Source of the DNA: Jiangella muralis
GTDB taxonomy: Bacteria; Actinomycetota; Actinomycetes; Jiangellales; Jiangellaceae
Assembly (NCBI RefSeq): GCF_001270745.1
Contig: NZ_LFXL01000010.1
Coordinates: 248,001-312,000 of the forward strand
Direction: 5' to 3'
DNA length: 64,000 bases
Shown here: one piece after another, positions 42,933 to 53,127 of the stretch
Numbering within the stretch: position 1 is the stretch's first letter
Layout of the letters: each line of letters opens with the position of its first letter
Notes under the pieces: model-generated
The model's database searches: none
Seen by the model: only the letters and a program-made list of their open reading frames with translations
What the model was told of the DNA's origin: nothing
Position numbers and translations under genes: made by a program

Positions 42933-45900
42933 CTACAGCTGAGCCCGCAGCGCGTCGGCGTATGCCAGCAGCCAGCCGCGCGCGGTCTCGTCCGTCACCC
43001 CCTCGGCCAGCGCCTGGTAGCGGTCCAGCGAGGTCACCGCGCCCGACGTCCCGGCCAGCCGCTCGGCGTTGGCCAGGTGCGTGGACATCTGGGTGGCCAC
43101 GGAACGCTGCACCGTGCCGTCCGCGCGGTACCGCTGCACCAGCGCCTTCGCGCCGTCGTACGTGGCGACGACCTCGAACGCGACGGTCGTCTCCGCGGCG
43201 TTGCCCGCCTCGTCGACGGCCGTGGCGACCAGCGTGTGCGCCCCCAGCTCCGGCGTGACCGTCGACGGGTTCTCGACGGCGGCGCCGTCCAGCGTGAGCG
43301 ACGCCGCCACCTCGCCGGACACGTCGTCGGTCGCCGTGGCGCTCAGCTCCAGCCCGGTGGCCAGGTCGTAGCCGCCGCCGTCGGCGACACCCTCGACCGT
43401 GATCACCGGCGGGGTGGTGTCCGGCTGGTCCGTGCTGACACGGAAGTAGTCGAACGCCACCGTGACCGGCTGGGTCTGCTGCGGGCCGATCGCCATCAGG
43501 CCGAACGAGGTGAGCTCGGCGTCGTTGGTGACCGGGTCGCCCAGCGAGGTCCAGTTGACCCCGCCGTCGCTGATCTCCGCGGTGTAGGTGTCGCCGCTCT
43601 TCGTCATCCGGAGGTAGAACCAGCCGCTCTCGCTGGTGTCCGGGATGTCGATGTTGCGGTTGCCGCCGTTGCCGAACTGGCCACCCTTCTCCGAGACGAG
43701 CTCGGCGTGCAGGTTCGTCGCCGCGCCCGCGGAGTTCTGGGCGATGACGTCGAACTTCACGTAGTTGTCGTCATCGCCGTAGACCATGAGACCGGCCAGC
43801 TGCCACTGGTGCAGCATCGTCGGCGTCAGCCGCGTCTCGATGGTCCAGTCCCCGTCGGGAACCCGCTGCAGGATGAAGTTGCTCGGGTCCTCGTTGGCCG
43901 GCCCGTTGATGTCGCCCGGCTGCGTCTCGATGCTCAGGTTGCCGTCGGCCACCGTCACCGCGGACGAGTCGTAGCGCACCACCGAGTTCCACCGGCAGCC
44001 GTCGACCGCGCTGCCGTCGAACTCGTCGGACGGCTCGCGCGAGCCGTCGTCGTCGGCGACGTCGGGCGTGATGGTGAAGTGGTCGAAGACCGCGTCCACC
44101 GAGTGCGCCGCCGTGTCGCCGGCCGCCATCGGGCCGATCGTCGAGTCGTCGATCACCTGCGCCGCGCCGGCGAGCGCCGTCCACGACGAGCCGTCGGCCG
44201 AATAGGCCGCCGTCACCTGCTCACCGTCGCTGGCCAGCCGCAGGTGCGCCGTCGACGGGAAGTCCGCCGGCAGCGTGACGTTGGCGTGCCAGGTGCGGGT
44301 GCCGCCGGCCTCGGTCTGGAACTCGAGGATCCGGCCGCCCGAGCTGGTGCGGGTGAAGGCCAGTTTGACGTAGTCGTCGTCGGTGCCGTGCATCAGCAGG
44401 CCGGCGTGCTGCCACTCGCGGGTGTGCTCCACCGAGACCGCGGTCTCGACGGTCCACTCACCGTCGCGGGTGGGCTGGCCGGCGTAGCTGATCGGGCCGT
44501 CGACTCCCTCGTTGATGTCGCCGTTGGTGACCGGCAGCACCAGGCCGCCGTCGGCGACGCTCACCGGGAGGCCGTCGGCGCTGCGCACCGTCGTCCACCG
44601 GCGGGCGTTGAGCTCGGACCCGTCGAACTGGTCCGACCCCGTCAGCAGGCACACCGGCGGGTCCTCCGGCTCCGGGTCCGGCCCGGGCAGCCCGTCCACC
44701 AGCGTGAAGTCGGTGAACGTCGCCGTGGTGCGGGCGGTGCCGCTGTGCGCGGTGACGGCCAGGCCGATGTCCTGGACGTCGGTCGCCCCCGCCAGCGCCA
44801 CCGGCTCGCCCACCTGCGTGAACGTCTCGCCGTCGCGGCTCCAGTACGACGTGTAGAGGTCGCCGTCGCGGACGATCCGCACCCACGCCGGGTAGCCGTG
44901 CTGGCCGGCGCCGGTGCTGGCGTCGAGCTGGCCGTTCCCGTCACTGTCGCGCAGCCACTCGAAGCTGCTGCCCGCGCGCATCGTCATCGCCGCGTAGCCC
45001 GGCGAGACGCCCGGCTGTGTGACGTCGTTGCGGATGATCAGGCCGGCCTTGGCGGAGTTGTTCGAGTTGGTCTGGCTGACCACCTTGGCCGTCGCCGTCC
45101 ACTGGTCGCCGGTGGCCCCGGCCGCGCCGGGCAGGTACACGGCGCTGTACTCGTCCGTCCCCTGCCACATGTTGCCGCCGCCGGACTCGACCACCCAGGT
45201 GTTGTTGTCCGGACGGTCGAAGGTGCCGTTCGCGCTGGCGTGCGAGAACGTCAGCCAGTCGCCGTACAGGTCGCCGATCTCCACCTGCACGATCCGCGAC
45301 GTCGTCGTGGCGCCGTTGTCGTTGGTGGCGACCGCGGTCAGCTGGTAGCGCTGCTCCTCGGTCACCGTCCACGTCGCCTCGTACGGCGCCTCGGTGTCGA
45401 CCCCGATGGACTCGTCGCCGACGAAGAACTCGACCTGCGTGACCGTGTTCTCCGCGTCGCCGGCCTCGGCCGTGACCTGGACGTCGCCCAGCTCCAGCTC
45501 GTCGGACGGCGTCGGCGACGTGATGGCGACCTTCGGCTTCGTCGTCGTGGCCGCGCCCTTGCCGTCGGCCTCGATGAAGTTCAGCCGCCGCTCGCCGACG
45601 CCCGGGAACACGGCGTAGAGCACGAAGCTCTCGCCCGGGTCGTCGACCTCGACACGAACGTCGGCGTACGTGCCCGGCCCCGTCGCCGGGACCTCGCCGG
45701 TGCCGAGCAGCGGGCCGTCGGGCGCGTCGCGACGCAGCTCGATCGGGCCGCCCGTCACCGACGCCGCCCGCAGCACGAGCGCGTCGACGTTGTACAGGTT
45801 GACCGGGTCGTACGACGCCCACGCGCCGTCCTGGCCGGCGACCGCGGTGCCGTGCCCCTCGACGTCGCGCGACGAGCCGGTGGTGACGCCCTGCGCGGCG

Positions 45901-48692
45901 GTGTAGAACTCGCCCTCCCGCTGCCGCGGGAACAACCGGGTGAGGTCCGAGCCGGTCAGCGCCGGGACACCGTCCACGCCGCCGCCGTCGGTGTACCGGC
46001 CGTCGAGGACGTAGAACACGTTCATGTCCTCGCCGTGGCCGCCGCCGAGCGCCGTCGTCACCTGACCGGTGCGCCCGCTGAGCGGGTCGGCCGGGTGGGC
46101 GTGCTCGTCGTGGCCGAGGGCCGGCTGGATGATGACGTCGGCGTCGTCGATGGTCTCGTCCTCCGCGTCGCTGACGCTGAGGTCCCACGCGACCGTGTCG
46201 CCGAAGTCGAAGAACGAGCCGTCCGGAGGCACGTCGAAGTCGACCTCGGGCCGGGTGTTGCCGACGGTGATCGGCACCGTGGTGGTACCGGTCTTGCCCG
46301 CGGGGTCGGTCACCGTGAGGCGGGCGTTGTAGACGCCGTTCTCGGTGTAGGTGAACGACGCCTGCGCGTCGGTGGAGTCGACGGTGCCGTCGCCGGTGAA
46401 GTCCCACTCATAGGTGAGCGTCTCGTTCTCCGGGTCGGTGCTGCCGGTGCCGTCCAGCTGGACGGCCAGCGGCGCCTGGCCGGAGTCGGGCGTGGCCGTC
46501 GCGTGCGCCACCGGCGAGCGCGAGCCGGACACGTAGTCGACGCGGTACAGGCCCGAGTTCGGGTTGTCGCGGCCGAAGCCACCACCCCAGTCGAGCACGT
46601 ACATCGAGCCCTCGGGCCCGAACGACGAGTCGATCGGCGCCATCCACTGCTCACCTGGCAGGAACGGGTTGATCTTCTCCAGCGCGCTGGTCTCCTCGTT
46701 GAGGTCCAGCGAGTACATCTTGTTCTTCGCCCACTCGTAGAAGAACGGCTTGCCGTCGTAGTACTCCGGGAACTTGGTGTCCGACACCAGGTCCGGGTCG
46801 TAGTCGTAGAACGGGCCACCCATCGGCGCCAGCCCGCCGCCGGCCGGGATCACCGACGGGACGGACGAGGTCTGGTAGCCGTACCACAGCTCCGGCTCCT
46901 GGGCCGGCGGCAGCTCGGTCAGGCCGGTGTTGCGGACGGAGTCGTTGACCGGGTTGGCGCAGTCGAACGGCTCGCCGACGGTCACCGGGTTGGTGCGGTA
47001 GTCGACGTCCAGGTACGGCGTGTTCGGGCCGATGCACAGCGGCCAGCCGTAGAAGCCGGGCTCCTTGATCAGGTTCCACTCGACCATGCCGGCCGGGCCC
47101 CGGCTCGGGTTGTTGCTGCCGTTGTCCGGGCCGTAGTCGGCGACGCCCAGCCAGCCCGTCTTCGGGTCGACGGAGAACCGGAACGGGTTGCGGAAGCCCA
47201 TCGCGAAGATCTCCGGGCGGGTACCCTCGGTCCCGGGCGCGAACAGGTTGCCCTCGGGGATCGTGTAGCCGCCGTCCGGCTGCGGGGTGATCCGCAGGAT
47301 CTTGCCGCGCAGGTCGTTGGTGTTGGCCGACGTCTCACGGGCGTCGTGGAAGGTGCCGTCGCGCTCGGACAGCGGGGCGTAGCCGCCCGACGGCTCCGAG
47401 TGCGGGTTCACGTCGTCGCCGACGGACAGGTAGAGGCTGCCGTCCGGGCCGAACTCCAGGCCGCCGCCGGTGTGGCCGGGCTCGTCCGGGAGCCGGCGGG
47501 CGGGCACCTCGAGCACGACGACCTCCGACGCGGGGTCGATCTGCGAGCCCGCGCCGACGGTGAAGCGCGACAGCGTGCTGATGAAGTTCGCCGGATCGGA
47601 GTCGTTGGTACTGGCCTTCGAGTGGTACACGAACAGGTGCCCGTTCTCGGCGAAGTTCGGATCCAGCGCGATGCCCATCAGGCCGTCCTCACCGCCGGAG
47701 TACACCGGGATGGTGATGGCCGTCCCCGTGACCTGGGTGGCCGGGTCGTACACGCGGATCTGCCCGCGGACCAGCTCGGTGTAGAACACCCGGCCGTCCG
47801 GCGCGACGTCCATCGCGAACGGCGCGCTGGTGTTCTGGTCCAGCGGCACCCGCTCGAACTGCTCCCACACGGTGCCGCCGCAGTCGCCCTCGGCCACGCC
47901 CGCGGCCCACTGAACGCCGCCGACGATGTGCTGGACGAAGTCCGGCTCCTGTGTGTAATGCGCGCCGAAGTGACCCATCGCCGTCACCCAGGCGCGTCCG
48001 CCGTCGTACGGCTTGCACCAGGAGATCGGGTGGTCGTAGCCCTGGGCGTTGCCGCCCGGGTCGTAGGTGGTCTCGTCCATCGTCGCCAGCACGTGCGCCG
48101 TGCCGCGGACGTTGGCCGAGAAGTTGTACCACTCGTCGGCGCGCTCCCAGCGCTGCGGCAGCTGGGCCGTCGACGGGTGGGTGCCGTCCTCGACGCGGAC
48201 GGTGCCGGGCAGGCCCGGACTGGAGCCGGTGGCCGCGTGGCCCGGCATCAGCGCGCCGATCAGGTTGTCCCACCAGGCGTAGTTGCCGCGCATGTCCGCG
48301 GCGTTGTGGATGGCGACGATGCCGCCGCCGGCCTGCTGGTAGCGCTCCATGGCGGCCTTCTCCTCGGCCGTCCACGGGTCGCCGGACGCCTGGAACATCA
48401 CCAGCGCGTCGAAGTGGGACAGGTCCTCGTCGTTGAAGATCGACGAGTCCTCGGTGTGCTCCGAGGTGATGCCGGCGGCCTCGAACGCCGCCTGCAGCGC
48501 GGGCACACCCTGCGTGATCGCCTCGGTGTGCCGGAACTGGGTGGTCTTGGTGAAGATCAGGACGTGCGCCGCCTCGCCGTGCTCACCTTCGTGAGCCGTC
48601 GACGGCATCGCTGTCAGGAGTGGTATCGCCAACACGGCGGCGAGGGCTACGGCCAGGAGCCGGGCCCATCGCTGGCGTAGAGACACGAACAT
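42933..48692 (-). CDS. Giant secreted ThuA / PQQ-type dehydrogenase / PKD / multi-DUF1349-like protein
   Basis: 1919 residues from the ATG at 48692 (GGAGG site 8 nt upstream). Sec signal ~1-35 (LTAMPSTAHEG). ThuA ~42-260 (IFTKTTQFRHTEAI, GGGIVAIHNAAD), quinoprotein propeller ~275-690 (GLMGIALDPNF, AMGFRNPFRFS, GFYGWPLC), PKD ~700-780, Ig-like with GHDEHAHP, CBM6-like ~885-1020, then a short Ig-like domain with SPTPSDELELGDVQVTAEAG. Several DUF1349/LamG-like sandwiches follow (WTATAKVV..., EWTVETAVSVEHTREWQHAG, WTIETRLTPTMLHQWQLAG), then an Ig-like repeat and a FIMAH-type end. Unlike the other two giants it has no DUF1080 domain. It sits 80 nt after an epimerase-fold gene. Confidence 0.9.
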   Translation of the reverse strand: MFVSLRQRWARLLAVALAAVLAIPLLTAMPSTAHEGEHGEAAHVLIFTKTTQFRHTEAITQGVPALQAAFEAAGITSEHTEDSSIFNDEDLSHFDALVMFQASGDPWTAEEKAAMERYQQAGGGIVAIHNAADMRGNYAWWDNLIGALMPGHAATGSSPGLPGTVRVEDGTHPSTAQLPQRWERADEWYNFSANVRGTAHVLATMDETTYDPGGNAQGYDHPISWCKPYDGGRAWVTAMGHFGAHYTQEPDFVQHIVGGVQWAAGVAEGDCGGTVWEQFERVPLDQNTSAPFAMDVAPDGRVFYTELVRGQIRVYDPATQVTGTAITIPVYSGGEDGLMGIALDPNFAENGHLFVYHSKASTNDSDPANFISTLSRFTVGAGSQIDPASEVVVLEVPARRLPDEPGHTGGGLEFGPDGSLYLSVGDDVNPHSEPSGGYAPLSERDGTFHDARETSANTNDLRGKILRITPQPDGGYTIPEGNLFAPGTEGTRPEIFAMGFRNPFRFSVDPKTGWLGVADYGPDNGSNNPSRGPAGMVEWNLIKEPGFYGWPLCIGPNTPYLDVDYRTNPVTVGEPFDCANPVNDSVRNTGLTELPPAQEPELWYGYQTSSVPSVIPAGGGLAPMGGPFYDYDPDLVSDTKFPEYYDGKPFFYEWAKNKMYSLDLNEETSALEKINPFLPGEQWMAPIDSSFGPEGSMYVLDWGGGFGRDNPNSGLYRVDYVSGSRSPVAHATATPDSGQAPLAVQLDGTGSTDPENETLTYEWDFTGDGTVDSTDAQASFTYTENGVYNARLTVTDPAGKTGTTTVPITVGNTRPEVDFDVPPDGSFFDFGDTVAWDLSVSDAEDETIDDADVIIQPALGHDEHAHPADPLSGRTGQVTTALGGGHGEDMNVFYVLDGRYTDGGGVDGVPALTGSDLTRLFPRQREGEFYTAAQGVTTGSSRDVEGHGTAVAGQDGAWASYDPVNLYNVDALVLRAASVTGGPIELRRDAPDGPLLGTGEVPATGPGTYADVRVEVDDPGESFVLYAVFPGVGERRLNFIEADGKGAATTTKPKVAITSPTPSDELELGDVQVTAEAGDAENTVTQVEFFVGDESIGVDTEAPYEATWTVTEEQRYQLTAVATNDNGATTTSRIVQVEIGDLYGDWLTFSHASANGTFDRPDNNTWVVESGGGNMWQGTDEYSAVYLPGAAGATGDQWTATAKVVSQTNSNNSAKAGLIIRNDVTQPGVSPGYAAMTMRAGSSFEWLRDSDGNGQLDASTGAGQHGYPAWVRIVRDGDLYTSYWSRDGETFTQVGEPVALAGATDVQDIGLAVTAHSGTARTTATFTDFTLVDGLPGPDPEPEDPPVCLLTGSDQFDGSELNARRWTTVRSADGLPVSVADGGLVLPVTNGDINEGVDGPISYAGQPTRDGEWTVETAVSVEHTREWQHAGLLMHGTDDDYVKLAFTRTSSGGRILEFQTEAGGTRTWHANVTLPADFPSTAHLRLASDGEQVTAAYSADGSSWTALAGAAQVIDDSTIGPMAAGDTAAHSVDAVFDHFTITPDVADDDGSREPSDEFDGSAVDGCRWNSVVRYDSSAVTVADGNLSIETQPGDINGPANEDPSNFILQRVPDGDWTIETRLTPTMLHQWQLAGLMVYGDDDNYVKFDVIAQNSAGAATNLHAELVSEKGGQFGNGGNRNIDIPDTSESGWFYLRMTKSGDTYTAEISDGGVNWTSLGDPVTNDAELTSFGLMAIGPQQTQPVTVAFDYFRVSTDQPDTTPPVITVEGVADGGGYDLATGLELSATATDDVSGEVAASLTLDGAAVENPSTVTPELGAHTLVATAVDEAGNAAETTVAFEVVATYDGAKALVQRYRADGTVQRSVATQMSTHLANAERLAGTSGAVTSLDRYQALAEGVTDETARGWLLAYADALRAQL

Positions 48693-48772
48693 GAGGGGTT
48701 CCTCCAGGGGAAGTGCGACGCTGCTACTCGAAACCCCGCGGCGTGCCGGCGCCGACGGTCGGACGGTGCTGC

Positions 48773-49639
48773 TCAGGCGTGCTGCTGCGGTACCACTCCC
48801 CTCAGGAAGGCCAGGCCGTCGACGGCGATCGCGTCCTGGCTCGCGGCCAGCGGCCGCCAGATGGACGCCGCGGTGGCGATGGTCGCGTTGTCGGCGGTGA
48901 AGGACTCGATGACGAGCGGGCCGGTGTAGCCCGCCGCGTCCAGGGCGGCGACGATGCCGGGCCAGTCGAGGTGGTCCGCGCCCGGCGCGCCGCGGTCGTT
49001 GGCGCACACCTGCACGTGTGCGATGCGGCCGGCGGCCCGTGCGATCGCCCCGGTGACGGACTGCTCCTCGATGTTCATGTGGTAGACGTCGAGCGCCAGC
49101 CCGATGCCGTCGGCCGGGAGCCCCTCGATCGCCTCGAGCGCCTGGTCGACGGTGTTGATCAAGCTGGTCTCGTACCGATTCAGCGGCTCGACGGCGACGG
49201 TGACGCCGGCGGCGCGGGCGTGCTCGACCACGGGGCCGAGGCCGTCACGCAGCTCGGCGTACCGGTCCGCCCGCTCGGACGGCGTCATCCGCCAGGTCCG
49301 CCCGACCGACGCGTACGCGGGTCCGGCGATGGCCGGCGCGCCCACCGTCGCGGCGACGTCGACGACGTGCCGCAGATAGTCACGGGTGCGGGCGACGGTA
49401 TCCGGGCCGGTCGCGACCAGCTCGCGGCCGTCGCCCATGACCAGCGCGACCGCCGCCGTCAGGCCGTGATCGCCGAGCACCTTCGCGGCGTGCGCGGGGT
49501 CCCAGTCGCCCGGGTTCTCGACCGGCAGCTCGACGACGTCGAACCCCCAGCCACTGATCCGCGGCGCCAGCTCGGCCAGCGCGGCGTCCGTGAGCGGCGA
49601 CGTCCACACCCACGTGTTGACCCCGAAGCGTCGGGTCAT
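48773..49639 (-). CDS. Sugar phosphate isomerase/epimerase family protein
   Basis: 288 residues, cytoplasmic, xylose-isomerase-like barrel of the D-tagatose/psicose-3-epimerase type. Motifs: FGVNTWVWTSPLTDAALAEL, VVELPVENPGDWDP, TVAVEPLNRYETSLINTVDQAL (metal Glu), LALDVYHMNIEEQS (Asp/His), HVQVCANDRGAPG (His) and PLVIESFTADNA (Glu). The E/D/H/E metal quartet is complete, so an active C3-epimerase or isomerase of a free or keto sugar is likely. It lies between the binding-protein gene (behind a 21-bp hairpin) and a giant ThuA gene, in the same position that the Gfo/Idh/MocA gene holds in the first system. Confidence 0.9.
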   Translation of the reverse strand: MTRRFGVNTWVWTSPLTDAALAELAPRISGWGFDVVELPVENPGDWDPAHAAKVLGDHGLTAAVALVMGDGRELVATGPDTVARTRDYLRHVVDVAATVGAPAIAGPAYASVGRTWRMTPSERADRYAELRDGLGPVVEHARAAGVTVAVEPLNRYETSLINTVDQALEAIEGLPADGIGLALDVYHMNIEEQSVTGAIARAAGRIAHVQVCANDRGAPGADHLDWPGIVAALDAAGYTGPLVIESFTADNATIATAASIWRPLAASQDAIAVDGLAFLRGVVPQQHA

Positions 49640-49663
49640 CGGTCGGGACTCCTCTCCCCGGGG

Positions 49664-49709
49664 CCCCGCCGATCACCGGCACGCTGCGGCGTACCGGTGA
49701 TCGGCGGGG
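49664..49709 (-). promoter_or_regulatory. 21-bp hairpin behind the second binding-protein gene
   Basis: Arms 49664-49684 and 49689-49709 (CCCCGCCGATCACCGGCACGC-type) pair over 21 bp with one mismatch and a 4-nt loop, 13 nt after the stop at 49723. Likely a message-stabilising or partially terminating element. Confidence 0.75.
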
Positions 49710-49722
49710 TGAACGGTGTACC

Positions 49723-50952
49723 TCAGCGGTCCTGCCAGGCCGCCGGGAAGCCCGGCAGGTCCTCGCCGCCGAACTTGGCGTAGTGCAGGCTGGGCATATC
49801 GGCGTTGCGGTCGAGGAACTCGTCGCGGTCGTCCTCGGTGATCTCGTCCTGCGGGAGCACCCACTCCACCGGCACCTGCTCGCCGGCCCAGATCATCGTC
49901 GCGGCGAGGATCGGGGTGCGCCACTGGAAGTTCGAGTACACAGGTGCGACGGCGGTCATGCCGGTCTCCTGCCACTTGCGCAGGAAGCTCAGCTCGTCCT
50001 CGCCGACCATGACCGGGTAGTCGTTGCCGGTGTCCTCGAACGCCTCGACCGCCGCGACGGCGCCGTCACCGGCGTCCATCCAAATGCCGTCGACCTCACC
50101 GCGCTGCAGCGCCTGCGTGACCAGGTTCTTGATCTCCGCGCCGTCGCCGCCGGTGAACTCGTCGCCGAGGATCTCCAGCTCGCTGTCGGCGAAGATCTCC
50201 TGCGCCGCCGCCCAGCGGTTCTCCAGCACGTCGACACCCGGCAGGATGCGCAGCGGCAGGACGGTCGAGCCCGGCTCCAGGTTCTCGACCAGGAACTCCG
50301 CGCCGTCGGCGCCGTAGGCGTAGCCGCCGATCGGGTGGATGAACGTCACCATGCAGTCGCTGTTGACACCGCGGTCGAACACGATGACCGGCACGCCGCT
50401 CGCGCAGGCCGCCTCGACCGCCGGGGTCAGGGTGGCCGTCGTCGACGGCGAGATGATGATCGCGTTGCAGTCCCCGGCGTCGATGAACGCCTGGATGTCG
50501 GAGATCTGCTTGTTGTCGTCGTCCGCGGCGTCGGAGACCCGGAACTCGCCGATCAGGCCCTGCTGCTGCAGTACCTCGACCTGCTGCTGCATCGTGATCC
50601 AGCCGGTGACCCGCCACGGGTTGCTCACCGAGGCGTTCGAGAAGCAGAGCGTGTTGCCGTCCTGCGCGTACTGCGCGGTGTCGACGTACTCCGGCTCGAT
50701 CGCCTGCAGCCACGGGGTGGCCGGGTCGCCCTCGGGCGCGATGTCACGCTGGGCCAGCTGACGGTCGTAGTCGGCGCGGACGAAGAACTCGCCGTCGGTC
50801 GTCTCCTCGTCCTCGCCCCCGGCGCCCGGGTCCTCGCTGGCGGCCGCGGTCTCGTCGGGCGCCGCGGTGTCGGACGGCTCGTCGGTGGTGCAGGCCGCGA
50901 GCATCAGGGCCGCGGCAGCCGCTGCCGCCAGTAGAGCGCGCGTAGTGCGCAT
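49723..50952 (-). CDS. Sugar ABC transporter substrate-binding lipoprotein
   Basis: 409 residues. ATG at 50952 (AAGGAGGGGG site) gives a lipoprotein signal with LMLAAC (Cys ~21) and a low-complexity acidic linker of ~35 residues. The type-1 binding fold is seen in TLCFSNASVSNPWRVTGW, QISDIQAFIDAGDCNAIII, VPVIVFDRGVNSDC and GIWMDAGDGAVAAVEA. It is larger than usual for RbsB-like proteins. Together with two permeases and one double ATPase it resembles the YtfQ/XylF-like subgroup, which can bind galactofuranose, xylose or cyclitols. Ligand unknown. Confidence 0.92.
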   Translation of the reverse strand: MRTTRALLAAAAAAALMLAACTTDEPSDTAAPDETAAASEDPGAGGEDEETTDGEFFVRADYDRQLAQRDIAPEGDPATPWLQAIEPEYVDTAQYAQDGNTLCFSNASVSNPWRVTGWITMQQQVEVLQQQGLIGEFRVSDAADDDNKQISDIQAFIDAGDCNAIIISPSTTATLTPAVEAACASGVPVIVFDRGVNSDCMVTFIHPIGGYAYGADGAEFLVENLEPGSTVLPLRILPGVDVLENRWAAAQEIFADSELEILGDEFTGGDGAEIKNLVTQALQRGEVDGIWMDAGDGAVAAVEAFEDTGNDYPVMVGEDELSFLRKWQETGMTAVAPVYSNFQWRTPILAATMIWAGEQVPVEWVLPQDEITEDDRDEFLDRNADMPSLHYAKFGGEDLPGFPAAWQDR

Positions 50953-50981
50953 CGTTCCCCCTCCTTGGGTGACGATCACAA

Positions 50982-52046
50982 TCAGGCTTCGTTCGATTGC
51001 TGTTGGGACGGAACTTCCTGGTGGTGCCGGGGACGCGCCCTCTCACGGGCCGCATAGGCGACGGCCGCGATGATGATCACGCCTTGAACCGCCGGCCGGA
51101 TGGTCGACGGCATGCTCAACTGGTTGAACAGGACGAACAGGGCCTCGAGGGTGAGCGCGCCGGCCATCGCCGCCACGACCCAGCCGCGGCCGCCGCCGAG
51201 CGCGGCGCCGCCGAGCACCACCGCCGTGATCGCGGTGAACTCCAGCCCCTGCCCCACCTGCGCCGTGACACCGGCGTAGCCGCCGATGAGGATCGCGGCC
51301 ACCGTGGCCGCCACGCTGGACATGACGAACGCCAGCGTGCGCACCCGCCAGACCCGGACGCCGGAGAACCCCGCGGCGCGATCGTTGTCGCCGGTGGCGA
51401 TCAACGTGCGGCCGTACGAGCTGCGCATGACCGCCACGGCGATGATGACGATCCCGATCAGGATCATCAGCGCCCATGGCAGTTGCCGTACGACCGACAT
51501 GTCGATGCCGCCGCGTCCGGGCTGGCGGAACGCCTCGGACAGGGCGCCGGTCGGCGCGCCACCGGTCCACAACCGGATCGCGCCGTAGAGCACCAGCATC
51601 ATGCCGAGCGTCGTGATGAACGACTGCACCTTGAGCAGCGTGGTGATCAGCCCGTTGACCAGGCCGACGAGGATGCCGAAGCCGAGCATCAGCAGGATGA
51701 CGGGGACCGTGCGGCCCTCCTCGCCGTCGATCAGCGCGGCGGCGATGACCACCTGCGCGCCGACCAGCGACCCGACCGACAGGTCGAACTCGCCGGACAC
51801 GATGACGAAGTACTGGCCGATGGCCAGGATCATCAGCGGCGCGGCCTGCTTGAGGAACGCCATCAGCGACGGCGGCTCGGCGAAGCCCGGGTTGACGATG
51901 AAGATCGCCGCGAACACGACGATGAGCAGGGCGAAGACCGTGCCGCTGCCGCCGCCGAAGACGCGCGCGAGCAACTCGCCGGCGCGCGAGCCGGCGCTGC
52001 GCTGCGGGGCGGGCCCCTGAGCCGGCTGCCGCGTGGTGACGGTCAT
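50982..52046 (-). CDS. Sugar ABC transporter permease (RbsC-like)
   Basis: 354 residues; BPD_transp_2 family with ~8-10 membrane helices. Landmarks: ILAIGQYFVIVSGEFDLSVG, LVNGLITTLLKVQSFITTLG, and AITAVVLGGAALGGGRGW near the end. ATG at 52046 overlaps the stop of the second permease gene by 4 nt. The hydrophilic N-terminus (Pro/Gln/Arg-rich) is cytosolic. It probably forms a heterodimeric channel with the next permease. Confidence 0.93.
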   Translation of the reverse strand: MTVTTRQPAQGPAPQRSAGSRAGELLARVFGGGSGTVFALLIVVFAAIFIVNPGFAEPPSLMAFLKQAAPLMILAIGQYFVIVSGEFDLSVGSLVGAQVVIAAALIDGEEGRTVPVILLMLGFGILVGLVNGLITTLLKVQSFITTLGMMLVLYGAIRLWTGGAPTGALSEAFRQPGRGGIDMSVVRQLPWALMILIGIVIIAVAVMRSSYGRTLIATGDNDRAAGFSGVRVWRVRTLAFVMSSVAATVAAILIGGYAGVTAQVGQGLEFTAITAVVLGGAALGGGRGWVVAAMAGALTLEALFVLFNQLSMPSTIRPAVQGVIIIAAVAYAARERARPRHHQEVPSQQQSNEA

Positions 52047-53127
52047 CGGGAGCCTCCCGCGAGCTCTGGCGTCGGCTGGTCCGGCCTCGGTTCGGGTGGC
52101 GCGGTGCCGCCGCTGCCGCCGTCACCGCCGAACCTGACGCGGCTGGCCTTCCGGTCGATCTGCCGGCGGGCGTAGATCGCGACGGCGGCGACGATGATGG
52201 TGCCGCGCAGCACGTCCTTGAAGAACGGGTCGACCGCGAGGATGTTGAAGACGGTGTCGAGCACGGCCAGGATCAGCACGCCGGCGATCGTCCCGGCGAT
52301 GCCGCCGCGGCCGCCCAGCAGCAGCGTCCCACCGAGCACCACCGCCGCGATCGACTCCAGGTCGTAGCCGGAGTTGTAGACCAGCGCGCTGCCGGTGCCG
52401 AACCGGGCCGCGATCAGCAGGCCGGCGATGCCCGCCGCGATCGAGCAGAGCACGTGCGCCGTCACCAGCACCCGGCCGGTGCGGATGCCGGACAGCCGCG
52501 CGACGTCCGCGCTGCCGCCGACGGCGAACATGTGGTAGCCGGTGCGGGTCTTGCGCAGGAACAGGATGCCGGCCACCGCGACGGCCAGCATGACCAGCGT
52601 CGACAGCGGCACCGGGCCGATGCGGCTGAAGCCGAACTGCTGGAACGAGCTGGGCACGGCGCCGGCCGGGCCCTGGTACTCGGTGTCCAGGTAGCCCTTG
52701 ATGATGAGGCCGACGCCGAGCGTCGCGATGAACGGGTTGACCTTCAGCACCGACACGATCAGGCCGTTGCACAGGCCGATCCCGCCGGCCACCAGCAGCA
52801 CGGCGACGATCGCCAGCGGCACCCGCGCGGGGTCGCCGTTCATCGTCGTCGCCGCGATCAGGCTGCTCAGCGCCATCACGTAGCCGACGGACAGGTCCAG
52901 CGACCGGCACAGGATGACCAGCGTCTGGCCGATGGCGACGAACCCGAGCAGGCTGGACCGGCTCAGGATGTCGCGGGTGTTGGCGATGCTGAACAGGTTC
53001 TGGTCGTCCAGCGCCACCAGGATCGCGCCGATGACGAGCACCCCGGCCAGCGCCAGCCACACCAGCTCGGTGGCGCCCAGCCGGCGGCGGGCGGCCTTCC
53101 CGGTCCCGGCGACCGCGACCGCGCGGC

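Noticed and set aside
42930-48680. A 1916-codon plus-strand frame (and a similar one at 38105-42928)
   Set aside because: Same GC-driven antisense effect; composition is repetitive in Arg/Ala/Val and no signal or domain is recognisable.
48693-49007. 105-codon N-terminal extension of the third giant
   Set aside because: Arg-rich antisense of the epimerase gene; the ATG at 48692 has a good ribosome-binding site and opens a signal peptide.
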